Source of the DNA: Oscillospiraceae bacterium
Lineage (GTDB): Bacteria; Bacillota; Clostridia; Oscillospirales; Ruminococcaceae
Direction: 5' to 3'
Assembly (NCBI GenBank): GCA_015067145.1
Contig: SVNA01000001.1
Span: forward strand, 62,001 to 126,000
DNA length: 64,000 bases
Below, piece by piece: positions 1 through 8,189 of the stretch (its first letter is position 1; every line of letters starts with the position of its first letter). The translations under genes and the position numbers were made by a program. A model generated the notes under the pieces. The model was not told where the DNA came from. It saw only the letters and a list, made by a program, of their open reading frames with translations, and did not search any database.

Positions 1-492
1 GGCAACTGGAAAAATATGTTTTAATGAAATAAAGGACACGTCCACACTGAAGAAGTTGATTTTTTCTTCAAGATCCTCTGCTGTCACATTGCGGATATTT
101 GTCTTTTCAAAATTAACAACGCGTTCATCTGTACGCAGTTTCCATGCAAGCTGTCCATAGCCTACATCAACTGCATAAACTTTTTTTGCACCGTTCTGCA
201 GCATACAGTCGGTAAATCCGCCTGTAGAGGCACCGATATCCATACAGATTCTGTCGGTTAACTCCAGTCCATACAGTTCAATGGCTTTTTCAAGTTTATA
301 ACCGCCACGGCTTACATATTTAAGGTCTTTGCCCCTTACCTCCACCTTGTCGGTTTCCTTGAGCATATAACCTGCTTTATCAACCTTCTGATTGTTTACA
401 TACACAATGCCCGCCATAATAAGTGCCTGTGCACGCTGTCGGGATTCGGTATATCCTTCTTCAAAAACATACTGGTCTAATCTAATTTTCAT
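1..492 (-). CDS. tlyA: TlyA-family rRNA methyltransferase (partial, 3' end outside window)
   Basis: The first 164 codons of a TlyA-type protein (16S/23S rRNA cytidine 2'-O-methyltransferase, also called hemolysin A). An N-terminal S4 RNA-binding domain begins with MKIRLDQYVFEEGYTESRQR and is followed by a Rossmann methyltransferase domain with the SAM-binding stretch CMDIGASTGGFTDCML near residues 83-98. The gene starts inside the end of dxs: its ATG overlaps the last codons and the TAG stop of dxs by 11 bp, which implies translational coupling. The C-terminal half lies beyond the left edge, so the final catalytic residues cannot be checked. Last visible gene of the asp23-nusB-xse-ispA-dxs unit. 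Confidence 0.93.
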   Translation of the reverse strand, partial: MKIRLDQYVFEEGYTESRQRAQALIMAGIVYVNNQKVDKAGYMLKETDKVEVRGKDLKYVSRGGYKLEKAIELYGLELTDRICMDIGASTGGFTDCMLQNGAKKVYAVDVGYGQLAWKLRTDERVVNFEKTNIRNVTAEDLEEKINFFSVDVSFISLKHIFPVA

Positions 493-2347
493 AATTTTCC
501 TTTATCTTGTTCACGATGCTTTCTGCATCAATTTTGCAGATTTTCTGCAGTTCGCCAACATTTGCGTGATAAACTGTGTAGTTGTCAACACATTTGTATT
601 TGTAGTTGTTTGCAAATCCGTTATCCAGCAGTGCAAGACCAAGTTTTGCCGATACGCTGCCGTTTTTAACGTGTTCTTCAAAGCTGTAGATATTTTTGTA
701 TTCCAAAAGCATTTCCACCATCTCAGGCAGAAGCGGATTTACTACATTAAGCTTGAGAATTGCTGTATCAATACCCTGTTCAGCCAGTGTTTTCTGTGCT
801 TTGAGTGCTTCTACAAACTGTCTGCCATAACATACAATAATATTTTCTTTGGTTTCACCAATCAGGTCATAGTAATTGCCTGTACATTCATAATCAGCGA
901 TATATGAATCCTGTCCGCCGCGTGGATATCTGATAACCTTTGGTCCGTTTACATTATCAACAAGGTAATTCTGCCAGAATCTGAGCTCGCTGTAATTGGA
1001 TGGACATACAATCGGCACATGGTCATAGTTTGAGAATATGCTGAGGTCGTGAATGCCCTGATGTGTTTCGCCATCTCCCGGAACAAGACCGGAACGGTCG
1101 ATTGCAAACATAACATTGAGATTAAGCAGACAGGTGTCATGGATATACTGGTCCATAGCACGCTGCATAAATGTAGAGTAGAGGCACACAACAGGCATCA
1201 TACCGTTTTTAGCCATTGCAGATGCAAAGGTTACTGCATGTTCTTCTGCCATACCTACGTCAAAAAATCTGCGTCTGTGTTCTTTGTAGAAATACTGAAG
1301 GCCTGTGCCATATTTCATAGCAGCTGTAAGGGCACAGAGTTTTCGGTTTGTATTTGCTTTGTCGGACAGTTCTCTGCCAAACACTGTAGAGAAAGAGTCG
1401 CTTGGTGCCACGTCAGGGTCTGTAACTGTGTCTGCGTTAAAACTGCCCACGCCGTGGAATGCACCAGGGTTTTCCTCAGCAGGTGTAAAGCCTTTACCCT
1501 TAACAGTAATCATGTGGATGAAAACAGGACCTTCTGCCTGTTTTGCATATTTCATAGCATTGCACATCTGGTAAATATCGTTACCATCATCTACCTTATG
1601 ATACAAAAAACCCATATCTTCAAAGAATGTGCTCTTATATAAAGTTCTTCTCAGTGCTGTTTTGGAATATGAAATGGTATTGCTGATCGGTTTGCCGATA
1701 TATGGCATTTTATCAAGAATACCTTCAACATTTTTCTTTGTTTTGATATATTCTTCGTTTGTTCTGAGTCTGGAGAGATATTTTGACATCTGACCAACGT
1801 TTTTTGAGATAGACATTTTGTTATCGTTAAGAATAACAATAAGGTTGTCCAGTCTTACATCAACATTGTTGAGGCCTTCATATATCATACCACCTGTAAA
1901 AGCACCGTCACCAACCATAGCAATAACCTTGCCTGGCTCACCTTTAAGCTTTTTGGCTGTTGCAAGACCGATGGCTACAGAGATTGATGTACTGCCATGA
2001 CCGGAAATAAAAGCATCATGGATACTTTCATTTGGTGACGGAAAGCCTGACAAACCTTTGTATTTGCGAAGACCTGTAAAATCATCTCTTCTGCCTGTGT
2101 AGATTTTGTGTGTATAGCACTGATGGCCCACGTCAAAAACAAACTGATTGAGCGGCGTTACAAAGTTATAATGCATAGCAGTTATAGCTTCTACCGTACC
2201 AAGGTTTGCAGAAAGATGTCCGCCTGTTTTTGATACATTGTCTATAAGAAAATGTCTAACTTCGTCACACAGTTGCGGAAGCTGTTCCATATTAAGATCG
2301 GCTACATCTTCACTCCTGTTGATCGTATTTAACAATTTGTATTCCAT
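482..2347 (-). CDS. dxs: 1-deoxy-D-xylulose-5-phosphate synthase
   Basis: A thiamine-diphosphate enzyme that condenses pyruvate with glyceraldehyde 3-phosphate, the first step of the MEP isoprenoid pathway (and a source of precursor for thiamine and pyridoxal). At 621 aa it has the normal family length. Visible are the phosphate/TPP region GHQCYTHKIYTGR near residues 75-86, the TPP/Mg motif GDGAF (146-150) with NDNKMSI (174-180), and the central transketolase pyrimidine-binding domain with GMAEEHAVTFA. It starts with ATG after a GGGTGA ribosome site. It lies directly downstream of ispA and a PAP2-like gene, so early and late isoprenoid steps share a transcript. tlyA overlaps its 3' end. Confidence 0.97.
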   Translation of the reverse strand: MEYKLLNTINRSEDVADLNMEQLPQLCDEVRHFLIDNVSKTGGHLSANLGTVEAITAMHYNFVTPLNQFVFDVGHQCYTHKIYTGRRDDFTGLRKYKGLSGFPSPNESIHDAFISGHGSTSISVAIGLATAKKLKGEPGKVIAMVGDGAFTGGMIYEGLNNVDVRLDNLIVILNDNKMSISKNVGQMSKYLSRLRTNEEYIKTKKNVEGILDKMPYIGKPISNTISYSKTALRRTLYKSTFFEDMGFLYHKVDDGNDIYQMCNAMKYAKQAEGPVFIHMITVKGKGFTPAEENPGAFHGVGSFNADTVTDPDVAPSDSFSTVFGRELSDKANTNRKLCALTAAMKYGTGLQYFYKEHRRRFFDVGMAEEHAVTFASAMAKNGMMPVVCLYSTFMQRAMDQYIHDTCLLNLNVMFAIDRSGLVPGDGETHQGIHDLSIFSNYDHVPIVCPSNYSELRFWQNYLVDNVNGPKVIRYPRGGQDSYIADYECTGNYYDLIGETKENIIVCYGRQFVEALKAQKTLAEQGIDTAILKLNVVNPLLPEMVEMLLEYKNIYSFEEHVKNGSVSAKLGLALLDNGFANNYKYKCVDNYTVYHANVGELQKICKIDAESIVNKIKENYEN

Positions 2348-2356
2348 AAAATCACC

Positions 2357-2818
2357 CTATACCAACAATGAAATAACAACAGCTACAACTATACCACCCA
2401 AAACTTCAAGAGGTGTATGCCCCAGCATTTCTTTAAGTTTTTTAATCTGCGGCAGATTTTTATCGTTCCAATAGGTTTTATCCAACCACTCATCCACCAT
2501 TTTGTTGATGATTTTCGCCTGCTCTCCGGCAGCTCTTCTTACGCCCATAGCATCATATATCACAACACCTGCAAGGATTGCAGCCAGAGCAAATTCAGTT
2601 GATGCTGTGCCGCACTGTCTTGCTGTAGCTATTGCAGCGGAAAAAACAAATGCCGTGTGGGAGCTTGGCATACCGCCTGCACCAATCATTCTTTCCATAG
2701 AAAAATCTTTGGTAAGATAAAAATCAATAATAGTTTTTAAAATCTGTGCTGTAAGCCAGGATAAAAACGCTACCTTGATTATATAGTTACCAAGTATTCC
2801 TGTTAAAATTTCCATCAT
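2357..2818 (-). CDS. Divergent PAP2-family membrane protein (YuiD/DUF212-like)
   Basis: A 153-aa integral membrane protein of the divergent PAP2 (DUF212, YuiD) family. Hydrophobic segments lie at about residues 9-33, 58-95 and 133-153. The family signature GGMPSSHTAF, which corresponds to part of the acid phosphatase motif, is present near residues 48-57. The lipid phosphatase activity implied by the family name has not been shown for this subgroup. Position between ispA and dxs suggests, but does not prove, a role in polyprenyl phosphate metabolism. Tandem ATG codons open the gene; the ribosome site (GAGAAAA) is weak. Confidence 0.85.
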   Translation of the reverse strand: MMEILTGILGNYIIKVAFLSWLTAQILKTIIDFYLTKDFSMERMIGAGGMPSSHTAFVFSAAIATARQCGTASTEFALAAILAGVVIYDAMGVRRAAGEQAKIINKMVDEWLDKTYWNDKNLPQIKKLKEMLGHTPLEVLGGIVVAVVISLLV

Positions 2819-2846
2819 ATTTTTCTCGTTTCTCTTTAAGATGTGT

Positions 2847-3716
2847 TTATTTGCGTCTCTGTGCCAGTTTTGATGTGTATTCTATAATATTTTCTGCCTG
2901 TTCACCAAATTCTGCATAAAGAAGTTCATTCGCTTCCCTTGTAAGCTGTTTCACTTTGCATTTTGATTCCTCAAGACCATACAATGTGATAAATGTGGAT
3001 TTTCCATTTTCAGCATCACTGCCGATAGGTTTCCCCAGTTCTTCTTCGCTGCTTTCCACATCAAGAATGTCATCTACAATCTGGAAAACAAGGCCTGTGT
3101 TTGCAAAAAATACATCAACAGCATTTTTCTGACTCTCTGTAAGTTCTGCCCCCAGACAACCGAGTTTACCGCAGAGAGAAATCAGCTGACCTGTTTTATT
3201 TCTGTGGATAAGTGCAAGTTGTTCTTTGTTTGCTGCTTCTGTTTCAAATCTGAGGTCAAGTTCCTGACCATAAATCATACCTTTGGGGCCCATAGCAGCA
3301 CACATAAGCTGTACGGCTTTAAGTCTGTCCAATGGTTTAAAATCCTGTGAATTTGCAACTGTTTCTATGCCACAGCCAAGGAGTGCATCACCTGCAAGCA
3401 ATGCAGTATCTTCTGAAAATGCCTTATGACAGGATGGTTTGCCACGACGCAGGTCATCGTTATCCATACAAGGAAGGTCATCGTGGATAAGCGAATAACA
3501 GTGCACCATTTCAACACCGCAGGCAAGGTCAGCATATTTTTCCCAATTCTTGCCGCACATCTGTGCTGTGAGGTAGATAAGCATTGCACGCACTCTTTTC
3601 CCTGCGTTAAGCAAAGAGTATCTTGCCGCTTTGTTAACCGAACTGTCTTCGTAAAAATACAAATCGCAGTTTTTTACAAGCTGTTCTTCTGTTTTCTGCA
3701 AAAATTTATTTAACAT
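2847..3716 (-). CDS. ispA: Polyprenyl (farnesyl/geranylgeranyl) diphosphate synthase
   Basis: Trans-isoprenyl diphosphate synthase of 289 aa that elongates DMAPP with IPP to C15 or C20 products used for undecaprenyl phosphate and quinone synthesis. The first aspartate-rich motif is HDDLPCMDND (near residues 78-87) and the second is DDILD near residue 217; both bind Mg and the diphosphates. The basic GKRVR segment (39-43) is the usual IPP-binding site. Chain length cannot be fixed from sequence alone, although farnesyl synthase is the usual product of the homologue in this xseB-adjacent position. The ATG follows AAGGAG, 3 bp after the xseB stop. Confidence 0.95.
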   Translation of the reverse strand: MLNKFLQKTEEQLVKNCDLYFYEDSSVNKAARYSLLNAGKRVRAMLIYLTAQMCGKNWEKYADLACGVEMVHCYSLIHDDLPCMDNDDLRRGKPSCHKAFSEDTALLAGDALLGCGIETVANSQDFKPLDRLKAVQLMCAAMGPKGMIYGQELDLRFETEAANKEQLALIHRNKTGQLISLCGKLGCLGAELTESQKNAVDVFFANTGLVFQIVDDILDVESSEEELGKPIGSDAENGKSTFITLYGLEESKCKVKQLTREANELLYAEFGEQAENIIEYTSKLAQRRK

Positions 3717-3719
3717 ATC

Positions 3720-3917
3720 TTAAACTCCTTCATTTATTTCAGAGTCAATTTCTTCAATTTTAAGGGTTACTGCCTTTAGTTTATCACTGCAGAACTTTAT
3801 AAGCTTCGTACCTTCTGCGTAAAGTTCCAGAGACTGGTCTATAGAAACCTGATTTTCGCTTAAAATAGCTGAAATTTCTTCCAGTCTGGCCATAGCCTGT
3901 TCAAATGTCAGATTCAT
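3720..3917 (-). CDS. xseB: Exodeoxyribonuclease VII small subunit
   Basis: A 65-aa helical subunit that binds the large subunit XseA to form exonuclease VII, which degrades single-stranded DNA. The family pattern is clear: LTFEQAMARLEEISAIL at the N terminus, then a helix LDQ/SLELYAEGTKLIKFC and an acidic tail. The start codon overlaps the xseA stop by 4 bp (ATGA-type coupling), which helps keep subunit synthesis in step. Length and location between xseA and ispA are typical of Firmicutes. Confidence 0.95.
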   Translation of the reverse strand: MNLTFEQAMARLEEISAILSENQVSIDQSLELYAEGTKLIKFCSDKLKAVTLKIEEIDSEINEGV

Positions 3918-5134
3918 ACCGTCCCCTTCTTTCTCACTGTTTTCGTACTGTCTACTGTACAGGAGAGTTCCTGTGTATGTGTACGTACAACTATTCTGTC
4001 GTTCTTTTTAAGTTTTTGCTTCGCCTTTAACGGTTCGTCGTTTTTGAATATAAGAGAGTATCCCTTTTTAAGCGTTGCCAACGGATTGTTGTTTTCTATT
4101 TTATCGGAAAGATAGCTGAGATTTTTTATCTCGTTATCTATCTTCAGTTTTAATGATTGATTTAAAATTTTCTGATAGTTCAGAAGATTATCGCTACTCT
4201 GCTGACAGAGTATCTTTACATTGTTAAAACCTCTGGAATTTCTGACATACTCCAGATTTTCGATATATCGTGCTGTTTTGTCTTTTACATTTTCAGACAG
4301 TTTTTCTTCATATTTGAGCAACTGAAACTGAATCGTCTTTATATCCGGAAAAACAATCTCCGCTGCTGCTGTAGGTGTAGCAGCACGTTTATCACATATA
4401 TAATCAAGTATGGTCCAGTCTATTTCGTGTCCTACTGCACTTACGGTCGGCCTTCTGCAGGCTGCAGCGGTGCGTGCAATATCCTCGTCATTAAACACCC
4501 ACATATCTTCCTTGCTGCCGCCGCCTCTGGCGATGATGATTACTTCTATACCATCCCGGTTATCCAGCCTCTTTATTGCATTTATAATAGACTGCTTTGA
4601 ACTTTCTCCCTGAACGCCGCATGGAGCAACAATCAGCTTTGCACAGGGAAATCTTCTCTGTGTAACACTGATAATATCCTGCAGTGCTGCACCTGTAGCT
4701 GAAGTTGCAACACCTACTGTAAACGGATATGTTGGCAAAGTTTTTTTACGGCTTTCATCAAACAACCCCTCTTTGAACAACTTTTCTTTCAGTTTTTCAA
4801 AAGCAAGATGTTGCAGACCTATACCGCTTTGAAACATATCTGTAGCATAAAGCTGATATGTGCCATCCCTTTCATAAAGAGAAACACGGCCTCTTACAAT
4901 AACTTTCATACCGTTTTCCGGTACAAAGGGAAGTTTTCTGTTGTACGCCGAAAACATCACTGTTTTTATCAGTGATTTTTCATCTTTAAGTGCCAGATAG
5001 TAATGTCCCGATTTATAGTGGTTTACAAAATTGGAAATTTCACCTTCAACAGCTACATCCACAAGATTATAATCTTCCTCGAGAAGACCCTTAACATAAT
5101 TATTAAGTCCTGAGACAGATATAACCTTATCCAT
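3914..5134 (-). CDS. xseA: Exodeoxyribonuclease VII large subunit
   Basis: Catalytic subunit of exonuclease VII, 406 aa. An N-terminal OB fold (about residues 1-105, including EGEISNFVNHYKSGHYYLAL) is followed by the nuclease core. Signature segments are ARGGGSKEDMW (residues 202-212) and SAVGHEIDWTILDYICDKRA, then a long helical region and a short C-terminal sheet. It acts on single-stranded DNA from both ends and needs XseB. It overlaps the upstream TsaD-like gene by 8 bp and xseB by 4 bp, so the three are translationally coupled. Confidence 0.96.
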   Translation of the reverse strand: MDKVISVSGLNNYVKGLLEEDYNLVDVAVEGEISNFVNHYKSGHYYLALKDEKSLIKTVMFSAYNRKLPFVPENGMKVIVRGRVSLYERDGTYQLYATDMFQSGIGLQHLAFEKLKEKLFKEGLFDESRKKTLPTYPFTVGVATSATGAALQDIISVTQRRFPCAKLIVAPCGVQGESSKQSIINAIKRLDNRDGIEVIIIARGGGSKEDMWVFNDEDIARTAAACRRPTVSAVGHEIDWTILDYICDKRAATPTAAAEIVFPDIKTIQFQLLKYEEKLSENVKDKTARYIENLEYVRNSRGFNNVKILCQQSSDNLLNYQKILNQSLKLKIDNEIKNLSYLSDKIENNNPLATLKKGYSLIFKNDEPLKAKQKLKKNDRIVVRTHTQELSCTVDSTKTVRKKGTV

Positions 5135-6059
5135 AAATAACCTTTCTTGCTGCTATGGCTGCAGTGCCGATTGCATTGTCACTGGAGAAAACAGGTTCCA
5201 CAAAATATGTATTTTTCAGTTTTTCCTGTACAATCTCTTTTATAGTCTGTGAGCTCATAACACCGCCCACAAACACTATCGGCAGATTACCGAATTCTTC
5301 CCTTGCGTTCTCTGCCATCTTTATAAGTGTCCGAGCAATAAATGATAGACAGTATCTGCACACATAAGCATTGTCTCTGCCTTCGTCAATCAGCTTTTCA
5401 CACTGATTCTGCAATCCTGACAGATTGCAGTTGAGTCCTTTTACACTGACCTTGGGCTTTATAATTTCATCGCACTGTGCGGCAAGCTGTGACACATATA
5501 CACCTGCAGGAAACGGAAATCCCAACTTTACACCCAATCGGTCAACAGCCTGTCCCGCAAATAAATCATTGGATGAACCGACAGTTTCAACTATTTTTCC
5601 GTTCTCCACAAGAATCATATCTGTGGTACCGCCTGACACATGGAAAACTATAATCTTCTGATTGTATAAATTTTCATTATTGAGACTGAACAGTGCACTG
5701 TTTAAATGGCCGTCCTGATGGGTTGTCTGTATAACAGGAATATCTTTAATAGTTTTCACCATCTGTGCAAGCAGTTTTCCTACAAGAAAACAAGGCATAT
5801 ACGAGCCTTCTTCGTTTGTAGGTTTTACTGAAACACCAACAGCCTGTACACAGGATAAATCAAATTTATTATGTACAAGCTCAAGCATATCTATTAAATT
5901 TTTTATATGACCGAATACAGCGTCCTGCTGCCGCAAACCGCATTCACCCTGTTTTACGGGTAAAAACTGTTTTTCGTTAAGTAAAATTTCGTTTTTTTCA
6001 TAATCGATTACAGCAACTGACGATGCATAGTTACTAGTATCAATACCTAATGTAATCAT
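5127..6059 (-). CDS. TsaD/Gcp-like protein (peptidase M22 superfamily paralogue)
   Basis: A 310-aa ASKHA-fold protein of the Kae1/TsaD/Gcp superfamily. The N-terminal phosphate loop is LGIDTSNYASSVAV (4-17). An HxxxH metal motif (H114, H118 in THQDGHLNSALF) and a VSGGTTDMIL phosphate 2 loop are present. It is somewhat shorter than typical TsaD (about 335-345 aa) and has divergent flanks. It is therefore better treated as the xseA-linked clostridial paralogue than as the t6A synthase itself, since true tsaD usually sits with tsaB/rimI. The older label O-sialoglycoprotein endopeptidase is not supported by any protease motif. Function is unknown; a tRNA modification or carbamoyl transfer role is only a family-level guess. 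Confidence 0.8.
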   Translation of the reverse strand: MITLGIDTSNYASSVAVIDYEKNEILLNEKQFLPVKQGECGLRQQDAVFGHIKNLIDMLELVHNKFDLSCVQAVGVSVKPTNEEGSYMPCFLVGKLLAQMVKTIKDIPVIQTTHQDGHLNSALFSLNNENLYNQKIIVFHVSGGTTDMILVENGKIVETVGSSNDLFAGQAVDRLGVKLGFPFPAGVYVSQLAAQCDEIIKPKVSVKGLNCNLSGLQNQCEKLIDEGRDNAYVCRYCLSFIARTLIKMAENAREEFGNLPIVFVGGVMSSQTIKEIVQEKLKNTYFVEPVFSSDNAIGTAAIAARKVIYG

Positions 6060-6061
6060 TA

Positions 6062-6478
6062 TTATTTTTCTTCTTTATCCTTAGCTACTGCACCAAGAAC
6101 ACCGTTTACAAACTGATAGTCATTGTCACCTGCAAAACGTTTGCAGATTTCTACCGCTTCATTGATGATAACACTGTCCATATCTTTTTCCTGTGAAAAA
6201 AGCATCTCTGCTACACTGAGACGAAGCACCGCACTTGCAACACGGGAAATTCTGGACTGAGTCCAGTTTTTGAGTTTGGACTGAATAACATCGTTAACTT
6301 CTTCAGCATTGTTATAGTAGTTGTTAATCAGACTGATTGCAAATTCATCAAGTCTGTATTCTTCATATTCAGGCACTTCCTGTGTAAGTGAAAGAATTTC
6401 CTGAATATCATTAGAGCTGAAACCGGCTTCAAAAACTGCAATAAATGCATTTTCTCTTGCCTTGCGTCTTGTCATCAT
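6062..6478 (-). CDS. nusB: Transcription antitermination factor NusB
   Basis: All-helical 138-aa RNA-binding protein that pairs with NusE (S10) on boxA RNA to keep RNA polymerase elongating through rRNA operons. The diagnostic opening TRRKARENAFIAVFEA and the closing INEAVEICKRFAGDNDYQFVNGVL motif (boxA binding and S10 contact) are both present. Two consecutive ATG codons occur; either could start. A stable hairpin (6505-6531) sits in the leader just upstream. It ends 3 bp before the TsaD-like gene begins. Confidence 0.95.
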   Translation of the reverse strand: MMTRRKARENAFIAVFEAGFSSNDIQEILSLTQEVPEYEEYRLDEFAISLINNYYNNAEEVNDVIQSKLKNWTQSRISRVASAVLRLSVAEMLFSQEKDMDSVIINEAVEICKRFAGDNDYQFVNGVLGAVAKDKEEK

Positions 6479-6504
6479 ATACTTTTACCTTCCCTGTTTA
6501 ATAT

Positions 6505-6531
6505 TCCCCCCCATCACAAAGGTGGGAGGGA
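6505..6531 (-). other. Leader hairpin between asp23 and nusB
   Basis: In the minus-strand RNA, UCCCUCCCA (6531-6523) pairs with UGGGGGGGA (6513-6505). One G-U wobble makes it a full 9-bp stem only in this orientation, because the same position is a C-A mismatch on the plus strand. No T-run follows, so it is not a standard intrinsic terminator. It could be an RNA processing or stabilising element that sets asp23 apart from nusB. Confidence 0.5.
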
Positions 6532-6554
6532 TATATGATTTTACATTATGACTG

Positions 6555-6908
6555 TTAATTTTCTGCCTGTATGCCGGCAACAATAATGTTAACTTTGGAT
6601 ACTGTAACTTCTGTCATGCTCTGAATATTGGATTTTACAGCTTCCTGGACGCTTTTGCATACAGATGGCACCTTGCAGCCGTATTTTACAATAATGTGAA
6701 TATCAACTTCTGCAACGCCGTCATACATATTAACATCTACAGCTTTTGGCAGATTTGTTTTTGCAAATACACCTTTTACGCCAGAAGAACCTGTGGAAAC
6801 TTCTGCAACGCCATCAATTTCCAAAGCAGCAAGTTTTGCAACCTTTTCAACCACGCTTGTAGAAATGTATAAACTTCCTATATTTTTGTTGTTGTTTTTA
6901 ACTTCCAT
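6555..6908 (-). CDS. Asp23/Gls24 family envelope-stress protein
   Basis: A 117-aa cytoplasmic protein of the Asp23/Gls24 family. The family pattern is visible as GSLYISTSVVEKVAKLAALEIDGVAEVS near the start and VEVDIHIIVKYGCKVPSVCKSVQEAVKSNI in the second half. Members associate with the membrane or with cell envelope stress; the clostridial copy next to nusB is usual but its role is not defined. It has its own near-consensus promoter (6935-6963) and a strong GGAGG ribosome site, and probably leads the long downstream operon. Confidence 0.92.
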   Translation of the reverse strand: MEVKNNNKNIGSLYISTSVVEKVAKLAALEIDGVAEVSTGSSGVKGVFAKTNLPKAVDVNMYDGVAEVDIHIIVKYGCKVPSVCKSVQEAVKSNIQSMTEVTVSKVNIIVAGIQAEN

Positions 6909-6934
6909 TCTGCATACCTCCGTATTTAATGAAT

Positions 6935-6963
6935 ATTATACCACTAAATTATGAATATAACAA
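6935..6963 (-). promoter_or_regulatory. Sigma-A type promoter of asp23
   Basis: On the minus strand TTGTTA, a 17-base spacer and TATAAT. It lies about 26 bases upstream of the asp23 start codon, so it separates the vegetative asp23-nusB-dxs unit from the upstream sporulation operon. The stretch ATGAATAT occurs twice here (about 6951 and 6972), one copy within the spacer, which could be a small operator; that is speculation. Confidence 0.7.
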
Positions 6964-6987
6964 CACTAATTTATGAATATGATGCAT

Positions 6988-7611
6988 TTATTTTACTTCT
7001 ATCACAACAATGTTTTGAGTGTTAATTGCCGTTTTATTCAGCACAATATCACGTATCTGTGCAACATTCTGTTTGGAAAGATTACCGTTTGAGGTCTGAA
7101 CTGCAACGGATATTTTATCATCAGTTATAAAAGCCACACAATCGGTGAAACCTTTGGCTTTGACAAGGTTTTCCACATCAGTTTCTGTTGTGATGTCCTG
7201 AATAATTTTAGAAAGTTTTTCGGTCGCCTGTGTCTTTTCAGAATCGGATATTTTTGCATTTTTAAGCGACTTCTGCAGTACATCCAATGCTTCATCCCTT
7301 GATTTCTGCCTCGAAAGCCGTGTCTCTTCAAAATATTTTGTTGCCGAACCGGCAGTGGTTGCAACAAGCTGTGCATCACCATAGTTCTGCACTTCATTTT
7401 CCGCTGCAGCAGCGAGCATATCCCCGTCAGGATTTAAATTCTGCTGTTCCATAACATCCAGAATTTCCTGCTGTGCAGCATCGACCTCTTCTGTCACTAT
7501 ATGTAAATCTGCACCTGTACGGGAATACTGCCAGTTCAGATATACTGCAACCACAAGTGCCATAGACAATGCCGCAAGGGTGATTTTTCTTTGTCTGTCC
7601 AGTTTTTTCAT
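6988..7611 (-). CDS. spoIIIAH: Stage III sporulation protein AH
   Basis: A bitopic membrane protein of 207 aa, with a transmembrane segment at about residues 11-27 and an extracytoplasmic C-terminal domain of the YscJ/FliF ring-building type (about 100-207, with TDVENLVKAKGFTDCVAFI). In known sporulators SpoIIIAH in the mother-cell membrane binds SpoIIQ of the forespore to make the channel or feeding tube between the cells. It is the last gene of the complete spoIIIA operon. The linker (residues 33-100) is rich in Ala/Gln/Glu. ATG follows GGAGG. Confidence 0.92.
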   Translation of the reverse strand: MKKLDRQRKITLAALSMALVVAVYLNWQYSRTGADLHIVTEEVDAAQQEILDVMEQQNLNPDGDMLAAAAENEVQNYGDAQLVATTAGSATKYFEETRLSRQKSRDEALDVLQKSLKNAKISDSEKTQATEKLSKIIQDITTETDVENLVKAKGFTDCVAFITDDKISVAVQTSNGNLSKQNVAQIRDIVLNKTAINTQNIVVIEVK

Positions 7612-7631
7612 AATAAAATGCCTCCACTATA

Positions 7632-8183
7632 TTATCTCATTTTTGTTACACATATTCTGTTGGTTGGAACATTCAGAACAACCGACACTGAATTGGTTAC
7701 AGCACTTACAACCTTTATATCATCGGCCCCGCTGCATACAACTGCAACTCCCTGTACAACAGGCTGTATTGTTTTTTCAATAAGAGCTGAATTGTTTCCC
7801 GACTCCTCAACTATAACAATTTCGTTTTCAAAGGTAGTTTTTATATCTTCCTGGCTGTTATTGTCATTTTGTTGTTTTCGTGTATCGTTTGCCGTTTTCT
7901 GCTGTTGAACATATATATTTTCCTCGCCGGATTCCAAAGTTATCATCACCTTTGCTTCGCCTACTCCTTCTATCTCTTCAAGCAAAGATGTAATTTCCTT
8001 TTCCATTTCACTTTTATACTGATACAGTGACCGCTCATCGGAATATTTTTTGTCATCATTGCCTGCAAAATCCAGATCACTTATAAATATCAGCATTATT
8101 CCTGCAATACCTATAACAACAAACAGATTGCTTTTCCCCTTGTGTGATATGTATTCTATAATTTTAGTAAAATCAAACTTCAC
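7632..8183 (-). CDS. spoIIIAG: Stage III sporulation protein AG
   Basis: A 183-aa protein with one transmembrane helix (residues 20-37, FVVIGIAGIMLIFISDL) and a ring-forming extracytoplasmic domain containing LLEEIEGVGEAKVMITLES and a C-terminal VVQGVAVVCSGADDIKV. In Bacillus, SpoIIIAG forms a large oligomeric ring of the mother-cell to forespore complex. The gene appears to start with GTG preceded by AGGAG at a spacing of about 11. The linker between helices (residues 105-125) is Gln/Asn-rich, as often seen in this protein. Confidence 0.93.
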   Translation of the reverse strand: MKFDFTKIIEYISHKGKSNLFVVIGIAGIMLIFISDLDFAGNDDKKYSDERSLYQYKSEMEKEITSLLEEIEGVGEAKVMITLESGEENIYVQQQKTANDTRKQQNDNNSQEDIKTTFENEIVIVEESGNNSALIEKTIQPVVQGVAVVCSGADDIKVVSAVTNSVSVVLNVPTNRICVTKMR

Positions 8184-8189
8184 AAAAAA

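Noticed and set aside
1049-1642. Long Cys/His-rich frame opposite dxs
   Set aside because: Antisense shadow of a conserved gene; Cys/His come from reading common codons in reverse. The same holds for many frames opposite gatA, dnaE, pcrA and others.
5127-6059. Label as O-sialoglycoprotein endopeptidase
   Set aside because: The family is a nucleotide-binding ASKHA fold; no protease motif is present.
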